NCBI GenBank assembly: GCA_018365895.1
Contig: JAGZJD010000060.1
Location: 1-13,977, forward strand
Source of the DNA: Lachnospiraceae bacterium
GTDB lineage: Bacteria > Bacillota_A > Clostridia > Lachnospirales > Lachnospiraceae
DNA length: 13,977 nucleotides
Direction of reading: 5' to 3'
The position numbers were made by a program, and so were the translations under genes. The notes under the pieces were generated by a model. The model was not told the origin of the DNA. It ran no database searches and was given only the letters and a program-made list of their open reading frames with translations. Below are positions 1 to 5,277 of this stretch, one piece after another. Numbering within the stretch: position 1 is the stretch's first letter; each line of letters begins with the position of its first letter.

Positions 1-98
1 CTATACCATGTTTCTCCATCTCGTATAAAGGTGCAATTATGTGCAAGTTCATATGCTCCTGTTTCTTCCGTTATTTTACTTATAGTTAATCTTTCCAT
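1..98 (-). CDS. partial small phage protein, N-terminus only
   Basis: A minus-strand reading frame starts with ATG at 98 behind GGAGGATTAAGC, a good ribosome site, and runs open off the left edge. The visible 32 residues begin MERLTISKITEETGAYELAH and continue to about WY. I do not recognise a domain. It is the most downstream visible member of the leftward operon, with 13 bases between the previous stop (112) and its start. The frame, start and ribosome site support a real gene. Its function and full length cannot be read here. Confidence 0.65.
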   Translation of the reverse strand, partial: MERLTISKITEETGAYELAHNCTFIRDGETWY

Positions 99-111
99 GC
101 TTAATCCTCCA

Positions 112-276
112 TCATTCTTTTTTTATTTTAACTTCAAACCCCAATACAAAAATCCAAATCAATAGCCAAAATAACCCATTCATCGGATATGTTGTATCAA
201 ACATCTCCATGAACGGCATATTTGTTATGTCTAATACCCAAAATATTAATAATAAAAATTGAATTAATGCTATCAC
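112..276 (-). CDS. small membrane protein (54 aa, GTG start)
   Basis: This frame is opened by GTG at 276 with GAGGT six bases upstream, and it begins five bases after the stop of the LexA-like gene. The product starts MIALIQFLLLIFWVLDITNM and has two hydrophobic stretches, roughly residues 2-16 and 33-47, separated by a short acidic loop, then a basic tail ending KIKKE. This suggests a two-span or hairpin membrane peptide with a cytoplasmic charged end. I recognise no family. Its packing into the operon and the clean ribosome site make it more likely real than chance. Possible roles such as membrane remodelling or superinfection exclusion are only guesses. Confidence 0.6.
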   Translation of the reverse strand: MIALIQFLLLIFWVLDITNMPFMEMFDTTYPMNGLFWLLIWIFVLGFEVKIKKE

Positions 277-280
277 TCTA

Positions 281-508
281 TTACCTCATTTCGAATTTGT
301 ATCCCGGGACTCTTATCGCTCTTGATGTTCCCGGTTTTTCGTCTGTCTCCAAAATACCAAGCTCGAACATCTTTACCAAATGCCCCTGCGCGCTTGATGT
401 TGACTTATATCCTGTCATCTTAGCTATCTCTCGTACTGTTGGTGGATAGCCATGTTTTTGTATGTATTCTATAATTGCCATTTTTATTGCTGCGTGTTGT
501 GGTTTCAT
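281..508 (-). CDS. LexA-type winged-helix DNA-binding protein lacking the peptidase domain
   Basis: A 75-residue product that matches the N-terminal DNA-binding domain of LexA: the pattern IIEYIQKHGYPPTVREIAKMTGY (about residues 12-34), then a recognition helix rich in S/T (TSSAQGHLVKMFELGIL, about 37-53), then the wing (TSRAIRV). LexA is about 200 residues with a Ser-Lys autopeptidase half. That half is absent, so this protein should not self-cleave after DNA damage. ATG at 508 has AAGGAGAGAAG directly upstream and overlaps the end of the preceding gene (ATGA). It is probably a phage transcription factor that could bind host SOS-box-like sites or phage operators. Family assignment is firm; the target is unknown. 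Confidence 0.85.
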   Translation of the reverse strand: MKPQHAAIKMAIIEYIQKHGYPPTVREIAKMTGYKSTSSAQGHLVKMFELGILETDEKPGTSRAIRVPGYKFEMR

Positions 509-795
509 CTTCTCTCCTTACTGCTGCCACCTTCGGCTTGATATAACGCCTCATAATCTGATAGCTCACTTATTTTTTCTTCTAGGTTGAAATCTGTATA
601 AAATCCCAAGTTTTCTATGATTTCCAATTCTTTTACACTCAGGTTATCGAATGTATTATCTACTTGTTTTGAGATTGTATCTCCTTTGCACATCAATACA
701 ACATCTTTTTCCCATCTCTCTACAAACTCATACCCTCTGTATATTAGTTTGTTTGTTATCATTCCTCTTCGGACAAATTTTCTGTATAGTGCCAT
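505..795 (-). CDS. uncharacterised phage protein (96 aa)
   Basis: The product is 96 residues, starts MALYRKFVRRGMITNKLIYR, is mixed alpha/beta-looking and becomes acidic in the second half (NLEEKISELSDYEALYQAEG). It has no signal peptide, membrane span or cysteine motif. The start at 795 is fixed by a strong GGAGG ribosome site (AAAAGGAGGTATT before ATG). Its stop overlaps the ATG of the LexA-like gene by four bases (ATGA), implying translational coupling. Upstream (about 804-834) a second GGAGG and a CCTCC form an imperfect inverted repeat that could fold near the ribosome site. I do not recognise the family. Confidence 0.7.
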   Translation of the reverse strand: MALYRKFVRRGMITNKLIYRGYEFVERWEKDVVLMCKGDTISKQVDNTFDNLSVKELEIIENLGFYTDFNLEEKISELSDYEALYQAEGGSSKERR

Positions 796-863
796 AATAC
801 CTCCTTTTCCTCCCAGCCATTCAGCCAGGAGGTATTGACAATTTTGTGATATATATCAACCCT

Positions 864-1289
864 TTACAGAGTTGGTGCCTCCAAATAATTCTTTTTAAAT
901 ATCTGCATCCATTCCAGTTCCGGATATTCCATCACAAATGCTGCTTGTGCATCTCGACACAGTAACTCTCGTATCGCTTGGTTATTGTGCGCTGCTTCCG
1001 GTCCCTCTTTATGGTGTTCCATACAAAGTTGGACTGTGAGCCCATATTCCTCACTCAGCTCACGTTGGCCAGAGCCAAACATCACGTGATGCTCTTGCGT
1101 TGGTTTGTATGTATAGTCATTGTGCAGTACGGCGCATAAATAACAGTAACCACTTCCCTTGGGATGCATGATACTTTTTCTGTGCTTTTTACGTTTCTTA
1201 CTGTTGCCATGTCTCCCTTTCTGTTTAGACACTTTTTCTCGTTTCCAGCTCGCTTTCGGAAACGCAAATGCATTGTAATCTATACACAT
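864..1289 (-). CDS. HNH-like nuclease / zinc-binding phage protein
   Basis: A 141-residue product if translation starts at ATG 1289. An upstream in-frame ATG at 1331 exists, but 1289 has AAGGA nine bases before it and overlaps the HAD gene by only 10 bases, so I prefer it. A very basic region (residues 15-40, many K/R) precedes a metal-binding pattern: C49-x2-C52, E66-H67-H68, C89-x2-H92-H93 and H101-N102. This order resembles HNH/ββα-metal nucleases and is reminiscent of RecA-dependent nuclease Ref-like phage proteins. It may act in phage recombination or DNA processing. Nuclease activity is inferred; a structural zinc protein is the alternative. Confidence 0.65.
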   Translation of the reverse strand: MCIDYNAFAFPKASWKREKVSKQKGRHGNSKKRKKHRKSIMHPKGSGYCYLCAVLHNDYTYKPTQEHHVMFGSGQRELSEEYGLTVQLCMEHHKEGPEAAHNNQAIRELLCRDAQAAFVMEYPELEWMQIFKKNYLEAPTL

Positions 1290-1687
1290 GATTCCGATTC
1301 CTTGAGCATCAGTTCGCATGATCGTTCCCATATTTTCATATCTAGCCCTGCTGCCTGCACATGTAAATCATTTACAGTCATGTTCCTGTCATCTATGTAG
1401 TAGTGAGCAAATATCTTTCTACAGTCGTTTTCAAATTTCTTTTTATTCTCTTCCGTATTTTCATTGATATAGTCGAATTCTAATCCGTATTTCCTGCACC
1501 AATTTACAGCATCTTTCAGTAATTCTCCTTCCCTACATGTCCACAGAATCACTATATCCTCTTTTTTTCTTTTCTCTTTTAAGAACTCTATTAAATAATA
1601 ATTCGGAGTTCCGATAAGAGGATATCTCACTCCCCTATGTAATGTTCCGTCAAAGTCCACTGCATAAATCTTTTTATAATTTGCCAT
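1280..1687 (-). CDS. HAD-superfamily phosphatase-like protein
   Basis: 135 residues with the HAD signature: motif I AVDFDGTL (nucleophile D11, acid D13), motif II-like T50 in ILWTCREGE, and motif IV-like acidic pair D99-D100 in YYIDDRN. No large cap domain fits in this length, so it is a minimal HAD. Similar short HAD proteins are common in phage early regions, where nucleotide or nucleic-acid end dephosphorylation is a plausible role; the substrate cannot be told. ATG 1687 has GGAGG ten bases upstream, two bases after the previous stop. The 3' end overlaps the start of the HNH-like gene by 10 bases, consistent with coupled translation. Confidence 0.8.
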   Translation of the reverse strand: MANYKKIYAVDFDGTLHRGVRYPLIGTPNYYLIEFLKEKRKKEDIVILWTCREGELLKDAVNWCRKYGLEFDYINENTEENKKKFENDCRKIFAHYYIDDRNMTVNDLHVQAAGLDMKIWERSCELMLKESESCV

Positions 1688-1689
1688 GC

Positions 1690-2142
1690 TTACTTTTCCT
1701 CCAACCTTTTATCTGTTTTGTCTGTATCCTGCTGCACCTTCAAAATCGTTTCCAGGTCCATCTTGATTCCACATTCTTTTTCCAGTAGCTTTGCATAGTC
1801 GGAAATACGCGCGTAATGTTCCCCGTTTGGATCTAAAGCATCTACTTCGATGCACTTTTTTTCAAACATCTCTTTAAAATCCTTTAGGCGTTTTTCGCCC
1901 CAACCTTTGGAATCTCTTAGTGTTGCCAGCACCATTGTTAGCATTGTCTGTGTAATGCGTGCCGCTAACATTCCATAGATCTCCACCATTGTTTCTCGGT
2001 TAATTTCCAACGGGACAAAATTCGCACCTCGGAATTCGATGTCTTTCTTTAATGCTTCTATTCCCTCTTTTTCTACCAATCTTAATGCATATATCATGCC
2101 GTCCATTCTCGCCTGATAGCTTGTATCTATTTTCTTTGCCAT
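1690..2142 (-). CDS. uncharacterised conserved-looking phage protein (150 aa)
   Basis: The start is chosen as ATG 2142 (MAKKIDTSYQARMDGMIYAL) because GGGAGG lies five bases upstream; the earlier in-frame ATG at 2160 lies before that site. The protein is largely helical, with a stretch near residues 53-73 that is fairly hydrophobic (YGMLAARITQTMLTMVLATL) but too polar at its edges to call a membrane span. I recall similar proteins in Firmicutes phage early operons without an assigned function. It sits between the Myb/SANT-like gene and the HAD gene, overlapping or nearly touching both. No catalytic motif is visible. Confidence 0.75.
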   Translation of the reverse strand: MAKKIDTSYQARMDGMIYALRLVEKEGIEALKKDIEFRGANFVPLEINRETMVEIYGMLAARITQTMLTMVLATLRDSKGWGEKRLKDFKEMFEKKCIEVDALDPNGEHYARISDYAKLLEKECGIKMDLETILKVQQDTDKTDKRLEEK

Positions 2143-2144
2143 AT

Positions 2145-2504
2145 TTACCTCCCTTGCCATGCCGGCTCATTTTCCATTCTCTTTTTCTTGCCTTTTACGT
2201 ACTTATCGCATTCCTCCGGTTTGCATCCACGTCTTTCTCCTGTGAGCAGGATGTAATCGCATCCTCTTCCTTGATAAGCTCTGTAGATGCATGTCTTACA
2301 CCGTTGTCGTTTTTTTGCAGCGTTGCGCCGTTGTTCTTCGTAGCTTTTTCTCTTCTCCTCCACTTTCGACTTTGTAATGCTCCGTGCCATGTTCTTGATT
2401 GCACTCTCTGTGCGATCAATTTTCATTGCCATGACCTGTGTTGGTATTTTCCCCCAATTTTCTTTCACGTACTTGCGTTCTTTTTCTGTCCATTTTCTTC
2501 CCAT
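2145..2504 (-). CDS. Myb/SANT-like HTH protein with cysteine-rich C-terminus
   Basis: 119 residues. Residues 3-45 (RKWTEKERKYVKENW ... RTESAIKNMARSI) have the tryptophan spacing and the R-T-x2-A-I recognition helix of SANT/Myb-like DNA-binding domains. A basic linker follows, then a cysteine module: C69-x2-C72 (KTCIY), C82 (GCDY), C94 and C99 (RRGCKPEECDKY), a likely zinc-binding knuckle. Proteins of this two-part type are frequent in Firmicutes phage early regions and are presumed regulators. ATG 2504 lies four bases after the RNase H-like gene's stop. DNA binding is inferred from the fold, and targets are unknown. Confidence 0.75.
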   Translation of the reverse strand: MGRKWTEKERKYVKENWGKIPTQVMAMKIDRTESAIKNMARSITKSKVEEKRKSYEEQRRNAAKKRQRCKTCIYRAYQGRGCDYILLTGERRGCKPEECDKYVKGKKKRMENEPAWQGR

Positions 2505-2508
2505 GCCA

Positions 2509-2991
2509 TCACCCTCCGATTTCGGACTTTTCGGCGTTTGTCGGACTTTTTAGTCTGGTTTTCGCCTGTTCCATCATCCACAAGCTGTATTCGTTTCTTC
2601 TTTCCCAGATAAATTCCACTTTATGCTTGTCCAGCTCTACAGAAATCTGCTGCCAAAGTTCCTTATGTGCTACATTTTCCCCTTTAATCGTCTTCCAGCC
2701 GTTAGTTTTCCACATTTCCAAGTTGCCATTTTTGCAATTATTGTTTAAAAATGTAGAATCTGTATGCACTTCAAGGACACACTCCTTATTCAGTCTTTTC
2801 AACGATTTTAGGAAAGCGCATAGCACTGACTTGTGGTATGTTGTCTTTTCTTCACGGACAAAATCTTCTCTCGTCTCGATTTCTCCATCTTTCTTTCGAT
2901 ATTCGACTACTGCTGCATACCAGCCTTCTCCCTCTCCTGCCCGAAGTGGACCTTTTAAAGAGGTTTCTATGTATATCTTTACTTCAAACAT
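2509..2991 (-). CDS. RNase H-like protein with degenerate active site
   Basis: 160 residues from ATG 2991, preferred over the TTG at 3006 because AAAGGAG sits six bases upstream of 2991. The fold pattern follows RNase HI: first strand KIYIETS in place of the usual FTDGS, helix around SVLCAFLKSLKRL, EVHTDSTFLNN with the third catalytic Asp kept, then WKTNGWKT...AHKELWQQI, which closely parallels the RNase HI segment NWKKRGWKT..LWQRL. The first Asp is Glu, the usual helix Glu position appears to be Ser, and I see no clear final Asp near RRNEYSLWMMEQA. It may bind RNA-DNA hybrids without cutting them, or cut poorly. Directly downstream of rep, so a replication role is plausible. Confidence 0.7.
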   Translation of the reverse strand: MFEVKIYIETSLKGPLRAGEGEGWYAAVVEYRKKDGEIETREDFVREEKTTYHKSVLCAFLKSLKRLNKECVLEVHTDSTFLNNNCKNGNLEMWKTNGWKTIKGENVAHKELWQQISVELDKHKVEFIWERRNEYSLWMMEQAKTRLKSPTNAEKSEIGG

Positions 2992-3002
2992 GCTTTCTCC
3001 TT

Positions 3003-3884
3003 TCAATCCCGAATCATTCTTACATACAAGTAAAATGTTCCGTTCTTGTCATTGCTATATAATTCTCTGTCCAAGAATCTATATCCCGGATACGCTTTTT
3101 CCATCTGTTCTTCCAGTACATGATAGTTAATTGCCATTTCTGCTATCTTCCTTTTGCTCCGAAACTTCGAATAACTTCTACTCGGCGGCTTCGGATGTAC
3201 CAAATTCTTAGAGGAAACCCACCTCTTTGTTCCATGTGGGTTTTGCGATATGTACGTCGCAAGCCCCGTCAGAAGAAATTTATCATCCGGTCGAATTCTT
3301 CTAGTGTTTTTTCGTTCTCCTTTTTTCCATAAATCCTCCAGCTCATCCCTGTCCGTCCCATCTCCGCTGATCAGTAGGTGAAAGTGCGGTCTTGTATATC
3401 CATCGAACGCCAATACATAAATATATTTCGTTTCTCCTCTTCCTAATTTCTTTCGATATCGTTTTATTCGATTTATGAAATTGGTTACATCTTTCTTTGC
3501 TCTTACCCGGTCTTCCGGAAGATTATCATTATCCCACCCAAAAGTCGCCCATATATCCCCATGCCCGAAGTTGATATTTGCCAACCGTATCAGATATCTT
3601 TTTGCATTTTTATCATTCAAGTTTCTCTGTGATGCTCTTGTCTCTTTTTTTGACCTCGTGTTTGGGACATCCTCTTTGTTTTTAAAACTCGGATAAATCT
3701 GAACTTCCAGTAATTCTTTTCCACTCTTAAGATTTTTCGCTTTATTCGTGGTAGTTCTGTATATGCAGCTCACTTTATCCTGCGACAGTAACCTTTTTAC
3801 TTCCTGTTCTATTTCCCACTCTTCTAATACATGTAATTGCTTACTATATGCCTTCTCATAATCATAATTATCGTATGTCTTCAT
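3003..3884 (-). CDS. HUH-type Rep-like protein (rolling-circle initiator-like)
   Basis: 293 residues. The central block shows an HUH endonuclease arrangement: strand motif DIWATFGW (about 110-117), metal-binding PHFHLLISG with H167 and H169, and a tyrosine motif LATYISQNP with candidate catalytic Y211. A basic segment RRW/SSKNL...KFRSKRKIAEM follows. This resembles replication-initiator or relaxase-like proteins that nick one DNA strand through a tyrosyl link. The usual Y-x2-K lysine is Gln here. The N-terminal 100 residues are basic and unassigned. AAGGA lies nine bases before ATG 3884. Next to the RNase H-like gene and opposite a candidate antisense RNA, it is the best replication-initiator candidate in the window. 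Activity is inferred. Confidence 0.7.
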   Translation of the reverse strand: MKTYDNYDYEKAYSKQLHVLEEWEIEQEVKRLLSQDKVSCIYRTTTNKAKNLKSGKELLEVQIYPSFKNKEDVPNTRSKKETRASQRNLNDKNAKRYLIRLANINFGHGDIWATFGWDNDNLPEDRVRAKKDVTNFINRIKRYRKKLGRGETKYIYVLAFDGYTRPHFHLLISGDGTDRDELEDLWKKGERKNTRRIRPDDKFLLTGLATYISQNPHGTKRWVSSKNLVHPKPPSRSYSKFRSKRKIAEMAINYHVLEEQMEKAYPGYRFLDRELYSNDKNGTFYLYVRMIRD

Positions 3885-3943
3885 AATTTCAGTTCCTTGT
3901 CTGATTTGTTAATACCCATTACAAGGACGTATAAAACTTTCAT
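3881..3943 (-). CDS. possible leader peptide coupled to rep
   Basis: A short frame, MKVLYVLVMGINKSDKELKL, ends in TGA that overlaps the rep ATG (ATGA). The same frame is open further upstream, and a GTG at 3991 would give 36 residues. Neither start has a strong ribosome site, so the call is tentative. If translated, it would couple rep translation to a leader peptide, as known for several plasmid rep genes. It could equally be untranslated leader. Confidence 0.3.
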   Translation of the reverse strand: MKVLYVLVMGINKSDKELKL

Positions 3944-3979
3944 TCTTTCTACAAAATCAGCGTAAAGTCCTTGTATTTC

Positions 3980-4008
3980 TTGACTTCGCACCACGACAAC
4001 GATATAAT
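3980..4008 (+). promoter_or_regulatory. sigma-A-like promoter for candidate antisense RNA 1
   Basis: TTGACT (3980-3985), a 17-base spacer, then a perfect TATAAT (4003-4008). It points right, against the leftward operon, and would start RNA near 4015. A strong terminator follows within 60 bases, and no plus-strand gene with a ribosome site lies between, so a short RNA is the natural product. Confidence 0.65.
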
Positions 4009-4014
4009 AATTAT

Positions 4015-4080
4015 ATGAATTTACTTTTGTGTGGCGTGAGTCACTGGCACATTCTTTGCAGAGGATGTGCTTTTTTCTTT
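4015..4080 (+). ncRNA. candidate counter-transcribed RNA 1 upstream of rep
   Basis: It begins about seven bases after the TATAAT at 4003-4008 and ends in a textbook terminator: arms GCACATTCTT (4047-4056) and GAGGATGTGC (4061-4070) pair over ten positions with two G-U pairs, enclose TGCA, and are followed by TTTTTTCTTT. The predicted RNA is about 65 nt. It is complementary to the leftward mRNA in the leader between the 53-aa gene and rep, 130-200 bases before the rep ATG. Small antisense RNAs in this position control Rep synthesis in many rolling-circle plasmids, so the same role is inferred. Expression is not shown. Confidence 0.55.
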
Positions 4081-4081
4081 G

Positions 4082-4243
4082 TCAAATTATCGCTTTTACT
4101 TCCGCTCCGTATTCTTTTGCAATTTTTTCTGCCCGCTCTCGAACTTCTTCTATCGTCCCAAACATTGCTTGTACGTTCGTTACATTTCCGCTCGGAAATT
4201 TGATTGCATGCGAATATCTGACTATCTTAACCGGATTCTCCAT
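4082..4243 (-). CDS. small phage protein (53 aa)
   Basis: ATG 4243 is preceded by AAAGGAGAGTAT, an excellent ribosome site. The product begins MENPVKIVRYSHAIKFPSGN and ends with a charged helix (IEEVRERAEKIAKEYGAEVKAII). It reads as a small soluble alpha/beta protein with no membrane span. Its TGA stop is followed in the same frame by an open stretch running to the rep start; I see no reason to propose readthrough. Function unknown. It lies between the two candidate plus-strand RNAs and just upstream of rep. Confidence 0.75.
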   Translation of the reverse strand: MENPVKIVRYSHAIKFPSGNVTNVQAMFGTIEEVRERAEKIAKEYGAEVKAII

Positions 4244-4261
4244 ATACTCTCCTTTCCGGCA

Positions 4262-4290
4262 TTGACTTTTTCTTTGGTTTTTCTTATAAT
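4262..4290 (+). promoter_or_regulatory. sigma-A-like promoter for candidate antisense RNA 2
   Basis: TTGACT (4262-4267), 17-base spacer, perfect TATAAT (4285-4290). It has the same hexamers, spacing and direction as the promoter at 3980-4008, about 280 bases away, and is likewise followed by a hairpin and T-rich stretch. The repeated design argues against chance. Confidence 0.6.
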
Positions 4291-4296
4291 TAATTT

Positions 4297-4348
4297 GTGT
4301 TTTTAGACTAGCGCCTAAGGTTTGCCGACCTTTTAGGGCGCTTTCTTT
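4297..4348 (+). ncRNA. candidate small RNA 2, antisense to operon leader
   Basis: The predicted transcript starts near 4297 and ends after a hairpin whose outer arms are AGCGCC (4310-4315) and GGCGCT (4337-4342). An inner helix TAAGGT/ACCTT(T)TA has single-base bulges, and TTCTTT follows. The T-run is weaker than in RNA 1. It occupies the 103-base gap between the 77-aa membrane gene and the 53-aa gene and so is complementary to that part of the leftward mRNA. An alternative reading is that the hairpin is a structural or nicking element for the HUH protein rather than a terminator. Confidence 0.45.
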
Positions 4349-4580
4349 AAAAATAAAACTTTAACTTGTTACTTTGCAGCAACTCTTCCGCTGCATTGCA
4401 CCAGCTTTCTAACGCAGATGCAGCCATCCAACACATGACCCCTGCGACCGTCCATGCAATCATCTCGCCTAATACCATCCATCCATCAAAGATTAATACT
4501 CCAAGTATCATTCCTGTAGATGCAAACCTCATCAGAAACGAAAGCGCCCTTGTGTTTTCTAATGCTTTTCTTCTACTCAT
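4347..4580 (-). CDS. small membrane protein (77 aa)
   Basis: Start ATG 4580 behind AGGAGGAAAT, nine bases after the stop of the preceding small gene. A basic N-terminus (MSRRKALENTRALSFLMRF) precedes hydrophobic residues about 18-33 (MRFASTGMILGVLIFDGWM) and 36-53 (LGEMIAWTVAGVMCWMAASA), compatible with two spans and an inward N-terminus, then a short amphipathic tail with LLQSNKLKFYF. No family recognised. One of several tiny membrane proteins in this operon. Confidence 0.65.
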   Translation of the reverse strand: MSRRKALENTRALSFLMRFASTGMILGVLIFDGWMVLGEMIAWTVAGVMCWMAASALESWCNAAEELLQSNKLKFYF

Positions 4581-4588
4581 ATTTCCTC

Positions 4589-4756
4589 CTAAATCATCAT
4601 TTTGTATGTAATTCCGATCACTAATATCGCTAATATGATTACAGCCATGATGACTGCTCTTTCCATTTGTCTGCGGTATGCTTTTCGCTTTTTTATCTTA
4701 TACTTGTCCGATTTTCTGATTCTCAATGGCTTCTTTAACCTCCTGTTTCTATTCAT
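4589..4756 (-). CDS. small basic single-span membrane protein (55 aa)
   Basis: ATG 4756 overlaps the stop of the upstream gene (ATGA), indicating coupled translation. The first 34 residues are extremely basic (MNRNRRLKKPLRIRKSDKYK and beyond), followed by one hydrophobic span (about residues 35-50, AVIMAVIILAILVIGITY) and the end KMMI. By the positive-inside rule the long basic N-terminus would be cytoplasmic. The basic domain could contact nucleic acid or lipid head groups. No family recognised. Confidence 0.65.
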   Translation of the reverse strand: MNRNRRLKKPLRIRKSDKYKIKKRKAYRRQMERAVIMAVIILAILVIGITYKMMI

Positions 4757-5049
4757 TTATTTGTTCTTCCCCCTTCCTCAAATTTGTAAGGCTCTTCATG
4801 CACTATCGCTAAAGCAAATAAGTTTTTGGCCGAAAATGTGTTTTCAACATTTTCCCACTCTTCATCTCTTTTTGATTGTGAGATTTCTCCTATTTTATGC
4901 ATTATCTCCAGAATCCCTTGCAGCCTGTCTCTATACGTATTGCAAGTAATACAAAGGTATTTTTGGTATTCGATTGAATCATCACTCTTGTACCATTTCT
5001 TCAACCAACCTAAATATTGGTCAAATAATTCTTTATATTTGTTATACAT
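4753..5049 (-). CDS. uncharacterised helical phage protein (98 aa)
   Basis: ATG 5049 is chosen; an in-frame GTG at 5061 sits on top of the AAGGAGG ribosome site itself. The product (MYNKYKELFDQYLGWLKKWY...) is rich in aromatic and charged residues and predicted mostly helical, with C34/C37 in the segment LCITCNTY that could be a half zinc site. No known domain recognised. Its stop overlaps the start of the next small membrane gene by four bases. Confidence 0.7.
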   Translation of the reverse strand: MYNKYKELFDQYLGWLKKWYKSDDSIEYQKYLCITCNTYRDRLQGILEIMHKIGEISQSKRDEEWENVENTFSAKNLFALAIVHEEPYKFEEGGRTNK

Positions 5050-5072
5050 GCTTGTCCTCACCTCCTTACCGC

Positions 5073-5186
5073 CTAAGCGGTTTTGTCCTCTGTTTTCTTT
5101 TCGAGCGTGTAATCAATTTTCACACTCTCTTGCTCTTCTATTAGGGAAATGAGCACCCGTATGATTTTTTCCATATCTGGTTTCAT
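5073..5186 (-). CDS. very small phage protein (37 aa)
   Basis: ATG 5186 follows GAGAGGTGAAGAAA. The product MKPDMEKIIRVLISLIEEQE... is an amphipathic helix with an acidic/basic tail ending EKKTEDKTA. A longer TTG-initiated version from 5273 lacks a ribosome site. The stop codon lies in a small inverted repeat (ACCGC ttag GCGGT) that abuts the ribosome site of the next gene, so folding could affect downstream initiation. Function unknown. Confidence 0.55.
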   Translation of the reverse strand: MKPDMEKIIRVLISLIEEQESVKIDYTLEKKTEDKTA

Positions 5187-5249
5187 TTTCTTCACCTCTC
5201 TAATATCTATGTGTTGCTGTTTGTACTTGTTGCATTGTCCTTTTAAATA

Positions 5250-5270
5250 GCTGCACCTAAATAGTGCAGC
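5250..5270 (-). other. intra-operon perfect hairpin downstream of SPFH gene
   Basis: Seven-base arms GCTGCAC and GTGCAGC are separated by seven bases, eight bases beyond the SPFH stop. On the minus strand there is no T-run after it, so it is more likely an mRNA stabiliser, processing site or weak attenuator than a terminator. Confidence 0.45.
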
Positions 5271-5277
5271 CAATATC

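Noticed and set aside
796..863. TTGACA followed by TATATA at 835-855 as a promoter
   Set aside because: The spacer is only about nine bases, far from 17, and no plus-strand gene follows.
2052..3130. Two long plus-strand frames (186 and 230 codons) opposite the SANT-like, RNase H-like and adjacent genes
   Set aside because: They are Phe/Ser/Cys/Leu-rich antisense readings of lysine/glutamate-rich minus-strand genes, lack ribosome sites, and overlap genes with clear domains.
4082..4243. Readthrough or recoding of the TGA at 4082, since the same frame stays open to the rep start
   Set aside because: No selenocysteine-type element or stimulatory structure is evident for it, and the following residues look unlike a folded domain; a chance open stretch plus leader peptide is simpler.
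4015..4306. Overlapping plus-strand frames of 62-79 codons in all three frames downstream of the 3980 promoter
   Set aside because: None has a ribosome site, they mirror the 53-aa minus-strand gene, and a strong terminator at 4047-4080 would end the transcript before they are complete.
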